Under the pieces are notes generated by a model. That model was not told where the DNA came from. It made no database searches and saw only the letters and a program-made list of their open reading frames with translations. This document shows positions 1 to 6,597 of a stretch of DNA of 9,683 bases, piece after piece. The stretch's first letter is position 1. Every line of letters starts with the position of its first letter. The translations under genes and the position numbers were made by a program. The stretch is taken from the NCBI GenBank assembly GCA_016650185.1, contig JAENWE010000395.1:1-9683 (forward strand), written 5' to 3'. This DNA comes from Vicinamibacteria bacterium (GTDB lineage: Bacteria > Acidobacteriota > Vicinamibacteria > Fen-336 > JAGNNV01).

Positions 1-1242
1 ACCGACGCCCTGTTCGCCGCCGCCCAAACCGCGGAACGGGGTGACACTGAAGCGGCGCTTGTGGGGTTGCGCGACATCGTCGCGACGCATGGCGAGGCGT
101 GTTCGGAGCTTTGGAAGGCGGACACTCCGAGCGACCTTGACGCCTTCGTAGCGGCGACCACCACCCAGATCGACATGCTCTTGCGGGGCGTCTCCTTGCT
201 TCGGGAGCTATCCGCACGCAGTCGTGACGCCATCGTGGCTTTTGGCGAACTCCTGAGTTCGCAGATTCTCGCCGCCTACCTGCACTCGGAGGGCGTGCCC
301 ACTTCGTGGCTCGATGTTCGACGCGTCATGCGCACCGACGCACGTTTCGGCGGAGCCGAGCCGCAAACCGCGGAGATCGCGAACCTGGTGAGAACAGAAC
401 TCCTGCCTCTCATGGGCCCGGGTCGCGTCGTCGTCACTCAGGGATACGTGGGCGCCACCTCAGAGGGCATCACCACCACCCTGGGCCGCGGAGGCAGCGA
501 CTACTCGGCGTCGATCCTCGGAGCGGCGATCTGCGCCGAGGAGGTTCAGATCTGGACCGATGTCGAGGGCATTCTCACCGCGGATCCGCGGATAGTGCCC
601 GAAGCCTCGCCCATCCTAGAACTCAGTTTCCGGGAAGCGGCGGAACTCGCGGCCTTCGGCGCCAGAGTCCTCCACCCGGCCACCATTCAACCTGCGGTGG
701 AAGCCGACATTCCCGTCACCGTGCGGCATACCCTGCGGCCGGCGGGAAAGTTCAGCACGATCACCTCGAGAGGTGGGAGCGGATCGCCGCGTCCGGCCAC
801 CGCCATCGCCAGCCGCAGCCCAATTCAAGTCATCACCATCGAAAGCACGAGGATGCTGGCTCAGAGCGGTTTCCTGGCCCGCATTTTCGAGGTGTTCGGC
901 CGCCTGGGCGCGTCGGTCGATGTGGTGGCGACTGCCGAGGTCAGCGTGTCGCTCACCGTCGAGGCGAGCGCCCCCGTGGAGGCAATCAAGAAGGAACTGA
1001 GCGCTTTCGCGAAAGTGAGCGTGGCGCCCGACCGCGCCTTGGTGGCTCTCGTGGGCGAGCGCCTCAAGCAGACTCCGGGGCTCGCCGCCCGAGTCTTTGG
1101 ATCCTTGTCCTCGATCAACGTGGAGATGATTTCGATGGGCAGCAACGAGATCAATCTGAGTCTCGTGGTTGAGCGCAAAGACGAATCCGCGGCGGTTCGT
1201 CTTCTGCACCACGCCCTCTTCGCCACGAAGGGAGGATCCTAA
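1..1242 (+). CDS. lysC: Aspartokinase, monofunctional LysC type (5' end missing)
   Basis: Aspartate kinase phosphorylates L-aspartate to 4-aspartyl phosphate, the first step towards lysine/DAP, threonine and methionine. The frame is open from base 1 with no stop, and the GTG at 61 is internal. By alignment from memory to E. coli LysC, about 45 N-terminal residues, including the KFGGTSV nucleotide motif, lie upstream. Counting from base 1, the visible 413 residues hold the FGELLSS segment (81-87), the WLDVRRVMRT segment, the TLGRGGSDY motif (160-168), WTDVEGILTADPR (185-197) and the FGARVLHPAT motif. Two C-terminal ACT domains follow (about 277-340 and 348-408). The first carries GFLA, SVDVV and TAEVS, as in the lysine-binding ACT domain of E. 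coli LysC, so lysine feedback inhibition is likely. No homoserine dehydrogenase is fused. It is the first visible gene of the operon and ends 2 nt before dapB. Family assignment is very secure; the allosteric ligand is inferred. Confidence 0.95.
   Translation, partial: TDALFAAAQTAERGDTEAALVGLRDIVATHGEACSELWKADTPSDLDAFVAATTTQIDMLLRGVSLLRELSARSRDAIVAFGELLSSQILAAYLHSEGVPTSWLDVRRVMRTDARFGGAEPQTAEIANLVRTELLPLMGPGRVVVTQGYVGATSEGITTTLGRGGSDYSASILGAAICAEEVQIWTDVEGILTADPRIVPEASPILELSFREAAELAAFGARVLHPATIQPAVEADIPVTVRHTLRPAGKFSTITSRGGSGSPRPATAIASRSPIQVITIESTRMLAQSGFLARIFEVFGRLGASVDVVATAEVSVSLTVEASAPVEAIKKELSAFAKVSVAPDRALVALVGERLKQTPGLAARVFGSLSSINVEMISMGSNEINLSLVVERKDESAAVRLLHHALFATKGGS
1231..1236 (+). 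promoter_or_regulatory. Ribosome binding site of dapB
   Basis: GGAGGA lies inside the last codons of lysC, 8 nt before the GTG at 1245. It supports this GTG as the dapB start and suggests translational coupling to lysC. Confidence 0.75.
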
Positions 1243-1244
1243 AA

Positions 1245-1970
1245 GTGAAGGTTGGCCTTTTCGGACGGGGGCGACTCGCCTCCGCCATCGCAACTAAAGG
1301 CGGCGAGACCGTCGTCTGGATGCTCGGACGTGACGACTCTCCCCCCGAGGGAGCGAACGTGGATGCCGTCATCGACGCCTCCACGGGAAGCGCCGTCAAC
1401 ACCCATCTTGGGTGGGCGCTTCAAAACGGCGTGGATCTCATCATCGGGGCTACGGGCTGGTCGATTCCCGATCTGACGGATCGGGTGGGCGACCGGATCG
1501 GTGTCGTGGTGGCTCCGAATTTTTCTCTATCCGTGGCTCTTTATGCGCGTCTTTCCCTGGTGATGGCACGCTTCGCCGCACTGGATCCGGGCCGCGACCC
1601 ATACATCGTCGAGCACCATCACGCCCGCAAGAAGGACGCGCCTTCCGGTACCGCGAAGCTTCTGGCCGGCGTCATCTTGAAAGGCTGTCCCCGGAAGACC
1701 GAGTGGGCGCTCCAGGGGCCGGGCGAGCTCAAGGAACACCAGTTGAGCGTCTCCGCCATTCGCGCCGGGCACACCTACAGCTCTCACATCGTGGGCATCG
1801 ACGCCCCCGCCGAGACTCTGGAGCTTCATCACGCGTCTCGGTCCGCCATGGCCTACGCCGACGGGGCCCTGCGCGTGGCCGCGTGGGTTCGAGGACGCAA
1901 GGGAGTATTCACCATCGACCAGTTTTCCGAGGAAACACTCGATCCCCTTTTCAGAGAGGTCAAACCATGA
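1245..1970 (+). CDS. dapB: 4-hydroxy-tetrahydrodipicolinate reductase (DapB), short form
   Basis: DapB reduces the DapA product to tetrahydrodipicolinate with NAD(P)H in the cytoplasm. The 241-residue protein is shorter than E. coli DapB (273). It begins with a Rossmann glycine loop, GRGRLA (residues 7-12), where the usual third glycine is alanine. GATGW (68-72) and APNFS (90-94) match the conserved nucleotide-site segments. EHHHARKKDAPSGTA (123-137) is the DapB signature; by alignment H125 is the catalytic His and K129 the conserved Lys. SAIRAGH (170-176) and the LELHHASRSAMAYADGA region match the C-terminal substrate domain. The GTG start is chosen because a GGAGGA site precedes it and the Rossmann strand starts at once. 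The TGA overlaps the dapA ATG (ATGA), indicating coupled translation. Cofactor preference cannot be settled by eye. Confidence 0.95.
   Translation: MKVGLFGRGRLASAIATKGGETVVWMLGRDDSPPEGANVDAVIDASTGSAVNTHLGWALQNGVDLIIGATGWSIPDLTDRVGDRIGVVVAPNFSLSVALYARLSLVMARFAALDPGRDPYIVEHHHARKKDAPSGTAKLLAGVILKGCPRKTEWALQGPGELKEHQLSVSAIRAGHTYSSHIVGIDAPAETLELHHASRSAMAYADGALRVAAWVRGRKGVFTIDQFSEETLDPLFREVKP
1953..1959 (+). promoter_or_regulatory. Ribosome binding site of dapA
   Basis: AGAGAGG lies 7 nt before the ATG at 1967, inside the 3' end of dapB. It fixes the dapA start at the ATGA overlap, rather than any of the upstream in-frame start codons, which would create a long overlap with dapB. Confidence 0.7.
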
Positions 1971-2854
1971 GCGCCGATTTTTCCGGGCTGTCCGTCGCCC
2001 TCGCCACGCCCTTCGACGCCTCGGGCGATATCGACATGAAGGCGTTCCGGGCCCTGGTCCGGCACGTGGCCTCAGGCGGAGCGGACGTATTGGTGGTGCT
2101 CGGCTCCACCGGCGAGGCCGCCACCATCGTCGAGGATGAGCGCGACCCATTGATCGCAGCCTGCCTCGAGGAGGCGGGGGGAAAGAAGGTGGTGGCGGGC
2201 ACCGGCCACAACTCAACGAGGCAGACCATGGCCTGGACCAGGCGCGCTCAGGAGTTGGGCGCACACGGCGCTCTCATCGTGACGCCGTTCTACAACAAGC
2301 CGACGCCTCAGGGCCTGGTGGCGCATTTCCGCGCCGCTGCCGATGCCGCTCCCGGCCTCCCGTTCATCGTCTATAACGTTCCCGGCCGCACCGGGTTGAA
2401 CCTCACCCCGGTCGCCCTCCAGATGCTTTGGCAGAACGCCCAGGTTGTGGCGGTGAAGGAATCGAGCGGCAACGTAGCCCAGATCAGCGAGGTGTCGCGC
2501 ACACTCCCGCCCGGCAAGACGCTCCTCTCGGGCGATGACAACCTTGCTCTTGCCTCCATCGCGGTGGGGGCCAGTGGGCTGGTGTCCGTGCTCGGGAATC
2601 TCGTTCCCAAGGAAACGAAGCAACTGGTCGACGCGGCCCGCGCGGGAAAGCGTGCCGAGGCGGTCGCCATCAACAATCGTCTTCTGCCGCTCATCGACGC
2701 CCTCTTCGTCGAGAGCAATCCAATTCCCCTGAAAGCGGGTTTGAAGATACTCGGCCTTGGAGAGGACCATGTCCGCCTCCCCTTGACCACGGCCACGGAG
2801 GCGACGCGCACGCGCCTCAAGGAAGCGCTCGCCCTCGCCGGGATCAAGGTTTAG
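1967..2854 (+). CDS. dapA: 4-hydroxy-tetrahydrodipicolinate synthase (DapA)
   Basis: DapA condenses pyruvate with aspartate-4-semialdehyde, the committed step to lysine and DAP. The 295-residue length is typical (E. coli 292). It is a TIM-barrel aldolase of the DapA/NAL family. GSTGE (46-50) matches the GTTGE motif, with Ser47 at the place of the catalytic-triad Thr44 of E. coli; the hydroxyl is kept. PFYNKP (107-112) supplies Tyr109, VYNVPGRTG (135-143) supplies Tyr136 and the substrate-binding Arg141, and VAVKESSGN contains the Schiff-base Lys164. SNPIPLKAGL (250-259) is the conserved C-terminal segment. This set distinguishes it from N-acetylneuraminate lyase and from other family aldolases, and the operon agrees. 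The reading frame stays open far upstream inside dapB, but homology starts at residue 1 of this call. Lysine sensitivity cannot be read from the sequence. Confidence 0.97.
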   Translation: MSADFSGLSVALATPFDASGDIDMKAFRALVRHVASGGADVLVVLGSTGEAATIVEDERDPLIAACLEEAGGKKVVAGTGHNSTRQTMAWTRRAQELGAHGALIVTPFYNKPTPQGLVAHFRAAADAAPGLPFIVYNVPGRTGLNLTPVALQMLWQNAQVVAVKESSGNVAQISEVSRTLPPGKTLLSGDDNLALASIAVGASGLVSVLGNLVPKETKQLVDAARAGKRAEAVAINNRLLPLIDALFVESNPIPLKAGLKILGLGEDHVRLPLTTATEATRTRLKEALALAGIKV

Positions 2855-2865
2855 GGCGCGCGAGC

Positions 2866-3681
2866 GTGGATCTTCAGACGCTCCAGACGTTCTACGATCG
2901 GCCTCCTGCGGAGGCGGCGGCGGATGCGCGGTGGCCCGAGGCCCACAAGGCTCTGTTGATCGGTCTCGAGTCCGGAGTCATCCGCTCGGCCCAGCCGGAC
3001 GGAGATGGAGACTGGCGGGTTCACTCCTGGGTGAAGCAGGCCATTCTCGCCGGGTTCCGCGCCTCGAAAATGGTCGAGCTGCCGGGCGCCTTGTTTCCAT
3101 TCATCGACAAGACCGCCTTTCCTGCGAGGGTGTTTTCCGTGGAGGACGGAATTCGAATGGTGCCGGGTGGATCGAGCGTCCGCCGTGGATCGTTCATTAG
3201 TCCGGGCGTGACCGTGATGCCGCCCGCGTTCATCAACATGGGCGCTTTCGTTGATGAAGGAACGATGGTGGATTCGCACGCTCTCGTGGGCTCCTGCGCG
3301 CAGATCGGAAAGCGGGTCCATCTTTCCGCCGCCGCTCAGCTCGGCGGCGTGCTCGAGCCGGCGGGAGCCCGGCCGGTGATCGTCGAGGACGACGCGTTCG
3401 TGGGCGGTCTGGCCGGAGTGTTCGAAGGGGTGCGGGTGCGTCGTCGCGCGGTGCTCGCGAGCGGCGTGGTGCTCACGGCATCAACTGTGATCTACGACCT
3501 CGTGAACGAACGCGAGTGGACGCGCGACGTTCCCGAGGGCGCGGTCGTGGTGCCGGGATCACGACCGGCCAGGGGCGCTTTCGCCGAAGGGCGCGGACTT
3601 CAGCTCGCCACCGCCCTCATCGTGAAGTACCGCGACTCCCGCACCGACGCCGCCACCGCCCTCGAGTCTGCCCTGCGCTGA
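2866..3681 (+). CDS. dapD: Tetrahydrodipicolinate N-succinyltransferase (DapD)
   Basis: DapD transfers succinyl from succinyl-CoA to tetrahydrodipicolinate, opening the succinylase branch of DAP/lysine synthesis. The 271-residue length matches the E. coli enzyme (274). A helical N-terminal domain contains WRVHSWVKQAI (50-60), equivalent to the WxxHxWLKKA segment. A left-handed beta-helix of hexapeptide repeats follows: INMGAFVDEGTMVDS (123-137), VGSCAQIGKRVHLS (141-154), GVLEP (161-165) and EDDAFVGG (174-181). GGLAGVFEG at 180-188 differs from the GARSEVVEG of E. coli and is closer in pattern to the GGNCGVYEG-like versions of other phyla. The GTG start is used 11 nt after dapA, with AGGG formed partly by the dapA stop as a weak ribosome site. 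DapC and DapE, the next enzymes, are not in the window. The gene ends in a palindrome shared with the convergent permease gene. Confidence 0.95.
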   Translation: MDLQTLQTFYDRPPAEAAADARWPEAHKALLIGLESGVIRSAQPDGDGDWRVHSWVKQAILAGFRASKMVELPGALFPFIDKTAFPARVFSVEDGIRMVPGGSSVRRGSFISPGVTVMPPAFINMGAFVDEGTMVDSHALVGSCAQIGKRVHLSAAAQLGGVLEPAGARPVIVEDDAFVGGLAGVFEGVRVRRRAVLASGVVLTASTVIYDLVNEREWTRDVPEGAVVVPGSRPARGAFAEGRGLQLATALIVKYRDSRTDAATALESALR

Positions 3682-3690
3682 TCGATCAGC
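3677..3690. other. 14-bp perfect palindrome spanning two convergent stop codons
   Basis: GCTGATCGATCAGC is its own reverse complement. It contains the dapD TGA (3679-3681) and, on the other strand, the permease TGA (3686-3688). As RNA it could form a 5-bp stem with a UCGA loop on either strand. Outer arms CCCTGCGC (3671-3678) and GCGCAGGG (3712-3719) are also complementary. No T-run follows on either side, so it is not a textbook intrinsic terminator; it may still help to end or separate the converging transcripts. Confidence 0.5.
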
Positions 3691-5650
3691 CGACGTGGAT
3701 GCGGGGCCGATGCGCAGGGTCCGAGACGGCGCGCCGCAGGACCTCCTGGGTGACGGGCGCTGTATCGCCCTCACCAAGGAAGATGTACTTGAGAACGTAG
3801 GTGATGGGGTTGCCCTCGGTCCAGCCAAAGTAGGCATGGGCCGTGCGACCCGAGCGTTTCTGAGCCTCGATCAGAATCGCGGCGATGGCATTCGGAATCG
3901 CGGGAGACACGCAGCGCAGAATCCGATATCCGCCGAGGCGAACCGCCCGGACCTCCAACTCTTCTTTGGTGAAACTCGACGCATCGCCCTGAGTGACTTC
4001 CAGGAAAACAAAGGGCTCTCCGGCGTTGAGCGCGTGATCCTCTCTGGCGCGCCGTTCCTTGGCGGCATACTCCTCCATGGCCTGCCGGTTGGGCCGATGG
4101 GCAATGATGCGAACGGGCTGAGGCGCCAACGCCTCGAGAAACTCCGTCGCCTTCGGTGAAAACCTCACCGTCTCGATGCGCAGTTCGGTGGAGCGCTGGA
4201 AGCGGGACAGGATGGAGAGAAAGACGATCCCGGCTATGAAGAGAAGGGAAATGGCGAGCCCCATGGGAGCCCTCACCACCACGGTCACGGTGGTATAGGC
4301 GAAGACCAGGGCCATCACCGCATACATCCACTTGTGGTCTTTCTCTCGCCATTTTTGGATGGCCACGGCGAGGGCGGCCGAGCTCATCATGGCGAGGACT
4401 CCGGTGCCGTAGGCATCGCCTTGGGCCTTGACGCTGGCGTCGAAAAACCAGGTGACCACGAGGGTGATGGAGGTGAAGACGAGCACCAGCGGGCGAGTAG
4501 CCCGGGCCCACTCGGGCGCCATCCCATAAGGGGGCAGGTACTGAGGCACGAGGTTGAGGAGGCCGGCCATGGCGGAAGCGCCTGCGAACCAAAGGATGGC
4601 GATGGTCACGGCATCGTAGAACGTGCCGAATCCATCCCCGAAGAGCTCATGGGCCAGAAAGGCGAGTGCGCGGTCATGCGCTTTCCCGCCCGGTTGGTGA
4701 GCCTCGATGGGAATCAGAACCGTGGTGACGAACGAGGATGCGATCAAAGCCAAGCTCATGATGAGCGCGGCCATGAGCAGGAGCTTTCGCGCGTTGCGGA
4801 TTCTTCCGAGGGGCGTTTCTTCGGTGTCGGTGGCGTCGCCGCGAACCAGAGGCATCACCTGCACACCCGTTTCGAACCCGGAGAGTCCGAGGGCGATCCG
4901 CGGAAACACGAGAAGGCCGACCAAGAACGCGGAGCCAAAGCCTCCGTGCAGCGACATGACGCTCACCACCCAGTTCTCGACGAGTTCGGGGCGCCTCGAG
5001 ATTTCGAGAAACGCCCGGCCGAGGACCACCGCGTTGGCGATCAGATAGGTGACCACGATGAAGACGGCGACCCCGATCGCCTCATGAAGGCCCTTGAGGA
5101 AGACGGCGCCGAGCCCGACGAGGAGCAGGCCGGTCACGACGACCGCATGATGCACCAGAAAGTCCGGCACATACGGGTTTTCCACGATATGGGCGGTCGC
5201 GTCCGCGGCCGACAAAGTCATGGTAATGATGTAGGCGGTGAAGGTGAACCCGAGAAGGATGAGTACCAGGGCCTTGCCCCTCCACTTGGTCAGGAGGTGT
5301 TCCAGCATGGACACGCTGCCGCGGCCGTGCGGCGAGTAGCGCGCCACCTGACGGTAGACGGGCAGGGCAACGAAGAGGGTCACGAGGACGAGAATGGTGG
5401 TGGCGATAGGGGAGAGGGCTCCCGCGGCCAGGATGGCAATTCCCGGCTGATAGCCGAGGGTCGAGAAGTAATCGACGCCGGTGAGGCACATGACCTGCCA
5501 CCAGGGGGCGGTGGGCTTCGCCGCGGACGGATCGTCGCGGCCGTGCATGAGCCACTCCCCCAGCCATCGCCCGTCGCGCCTCGGGTTCGTGTTACCGGGC
5601 GCGAGATCCCCAGGAGCGATCGTTGGATCGCCCTCTATCCTGTCACTCAT
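3686..5650 (-). CDS. APC-superfamily permease with soluble C-terminal domain
   Basis: This is a 654-residue inner-membrane transporter of the amino acid-polyamine-organocation superfamily. A hydrophilic N-terminus (1-48) is followed by about 12 hydrophobic segments between residues 51 and 483. The first carries VMCLTGVDYFSTLGYQPGIA, the unwound-helix type motif seen in APC permeases, and GLSGFETGVQVMP (255-267) sits in a middle helix. After residue 485 comes a soluble region of about 170 residues containing PVRIIAHRP, FLEVTQGDAS, AYFGWTEGNPI and FLGEGDTAPVTQEVLRRA. I recognise this architecture from conserved permeases usually annotated as amino acid transporters, but the substrate is unknown. 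A KUP-like potassium uptake role is a less likely alternative, suggested only by the large cytoplasmic tail. The ATG at 5650 has no clear ribosome site; Met35 is a possible later start. It lies 72 nt after rlmA and converges on dapD with 4 bp between stops. A role in lysine uptake would be speculation. Confidence 0.85.
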   Translation of the reverse strand: MSDRIEGDPTIAPGDLAPGNTNPRRDGRWLGEWLMHGRDDPSAAKPTAPWWQVMCLTGVDYFSTLGYQPGIAILAAGALSPIATTILVLVTLFVALPVYRQVARYSPHGRGSVSMLEHLLTKWRGKALVLILLGFTFTAYIITMTLSAADATAHIVENPYVPDFLVHHAVVVTGLLLVGLGAVFLKGLHEAIGVAVFIVVTYLIANAVVLGRAFLEISRRPELVENWVVSVMSLHGGFGSAFLVGLLVFPRIALGLSGFETGVQVMPLVRGDATDTEETPLGRIRNARKLLLMAALIMSLALIASSFVTTVLIPIEAHQPGGKAHDRALAFLAHELFGDGFGTFYDAVTIAILWFAGASAMAGLLNLVPQYLPPYGMAPEWARATRPLVLVFTSITLVVTWFFDASVKAQGDAYGTGVLAMMSSAALAVAIQKWREKDHKWMYAVMALVFAYTTVTVVVRAPMGLAISLLFIAGIVFLSILSRFQRSTELRIETVRFSPKATEFLEALAPQPVRIIAHRPNRQAMEEYAAKERRAREDHALNAGEPFVFLEVTQGDASSFTKEELEVRAVRLGGYRILRCVSPAIPNAIAAILIEAQKRSGRTAHAYFGWTEGNPITYVLKYIFLGEGDTAPVTQEVLRRAVSDPAHRPRIHVG

Positions 5651-5722
5651 TGGCAGGGCGAAGCATAGCGAATACTTGAGCCCGGCTTGGAGGGCCGGAA
5701 TCGCCTGGCTGAATCGAGCAGG

Positions 5723-6547
5723 TCAGCGACGCTTGAAGACCAGAATGTCATGGCTCAGGGTCACGGTCAGGGAAGTGAGCGCTTCAATCGCGGCTTGCTC
5801 ACTTCGCCTGAAACCGCGGTAGGTGGCGCTGAGGAGATCCCGAAGCTCAGGGGGTTCCAACGTCCGGCTCTCTCGGACCGTCATGCGATCGGCGAGGGTG
5901 AAGCGGGCGTGCAGGTCGTTTCTGACCTTGTCGGTGCGGGACTTGAGAACCTTGGCGCCCTGAATTCGTTCCCGCAGCTCGATCAGATCGTCAGGGCCGG
6001 GTACAGCCACAAGGATCAGGCCCCTCTCTCCGAGCACTCGCTCGAACTCGATGGCGTTGACCCGGGAATCGATCGCGGACAGAACGTCGAACGACTCCTC
6101 GGCGTAGGGCAGGGTCCGGTCGGCGTTTGCAACCACGAAGAGAACCTCCGGCGAGGCCTTCGCCGCAAGCTCGATTGAAGCGGGAGAGATATCCATCCCG
6201 TGACGCTCCAGGCCCGGATGTTCTTGGAGGGAGCGAAGAAAGCCTCCTTCACCGCAGCCGACATCGAGGAGGGATGCCGGGTCGTTTCCGAGCCGGGTCC
6301 TAAGGGCCCCGGCTAGAGCCTGATACACCGGGACGGTGTGCCCCCTGGTTGCGACTCTTCGGCGGGCCATGGCCGTTTCACGGGAGTCGCCCGGTTTTCG
6401 AGACCTTCGGTCCTGCGGTTGCAGGAGGTTCAAAGAGCCGGAGCGATGTGGGTCGAAGGAGTGTTCGTGGAGACAGACCCACCGCGGACCTGCGTGAATC
6501 AATGGTTCTCCGCAGCCTCGAACGGGGCATTTGAGGACCACGCTCAT
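5723..6547 (-). CDS. rlmA: 23S rRNA (guanine-N1)-methyltransferase, RlmA/TlrB type
   Basis: This is a SAM-dependent methyltransferase of the RlmA(I)/RlmA(II) family, which modifies G745 (E. coli RlmA) or G748 (TlrB) in helix 35 of 23S rRNA. The 274-residue product is close to E. coli RlmA (269). The N-terminal zinc site reads Cys7, Cys12, Cys25 and His29, with C-x4-C where E. coli has C-x2-C. DRRSRKPGDS (46-55) matches the KRSRDPGDS segment next to the zinc domain. LLDVGCGEGG (93-102) is SAM motif I, and VPGPDDLIELRERI (182-195) matches the TPGPxHLxELK segment of the family. The ATG at 6547 is preferred over a TTG at 6586, because it places the zinc motif at the usual distance from the start. 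It lies 50 nt after the carboxyltransferase gene. The exact methylated base cannot be told from sequence alone. Confidence 0.88.
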   Translation of the reverse strand: MSVVLKCPVRGCGEPLIHAGPRWVCLHEHSFDPHRSGSLNLLQPQDRRSRKPGDSRETAMARRRVATRGHTVPVYQALAGALRTRLGNDPASLLDVGCGEGGFLRSLQEHPGLERHGMDISPASIELAAKASPEVLFVVANADRTLPYAEESFDVLSAIDSRVNAIEFERVLGERGLILVAVPGPDDLIELRERIQGAKVLKSRTDKVRNDLHARFTLADRMTVRESRTLEPPELRDLLSATYRGFRRSEQAAIEALTSLTVTLSHDILVFKRR

Positions 6548-6597
6548 TCCCGCCGACCCGTCTCGCCCGGGGGGCGTCTCGGGCAAGTCGGTCTCAT
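6544..6597 (-). other. Possible 17-codon leader ORF overlapping the rlmA start
   Basis: An ATG sits directly after the carboxyltransferase stop (TAGATG). It opens a 17-codon frame, Arg/Pro-rich (begins MRPTCPRRPP), whose TGA overlaps the rlmA ATG as ATGA. It could carry ribosomes to the rlmA start, which has no clear ribosome site of its own. It is short enough to arise by chance, and no homology is recognised. Confidence 0.2.

Noticed and set aside
1412..1966. Extended N-terminus of dapA reaching back into dapB
   Set aside because: The upstream part is an Arg/Gly/Ser-rich shadow of dapB. DapA homology and a ribosome site both point to the ATG at 1967.
4334..5668. 444-codon open frame on the + strand, antisense to the permease
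   Set aside because: Highly charged, His/Gly/Asp-rich composition typical of a shadow of membrane-protein codons; no motif.
5682..5698. Possible terminator hairpin between rlmA and the permease gene (CCGGC...GCCGG)
   Set aside because: Only five paired bases with a 7-nt loop and no following T-run on the - strand; not enough to call a terminator.
5651..5722. Possible promoter of the permease gene, with TATGCT as a -10 box
   Set aside because: No acceptable -35 element at 16-18 nt spacing; a single hexamer match is expected by chance.
6548..6586. TTG start of the rlmA gene, 13 codons upstream of the ATG
   Set aside because: The extra residues have no counterpart in RlmA, while the ATG at 6547 puts the zinc motif at the family-typical position.
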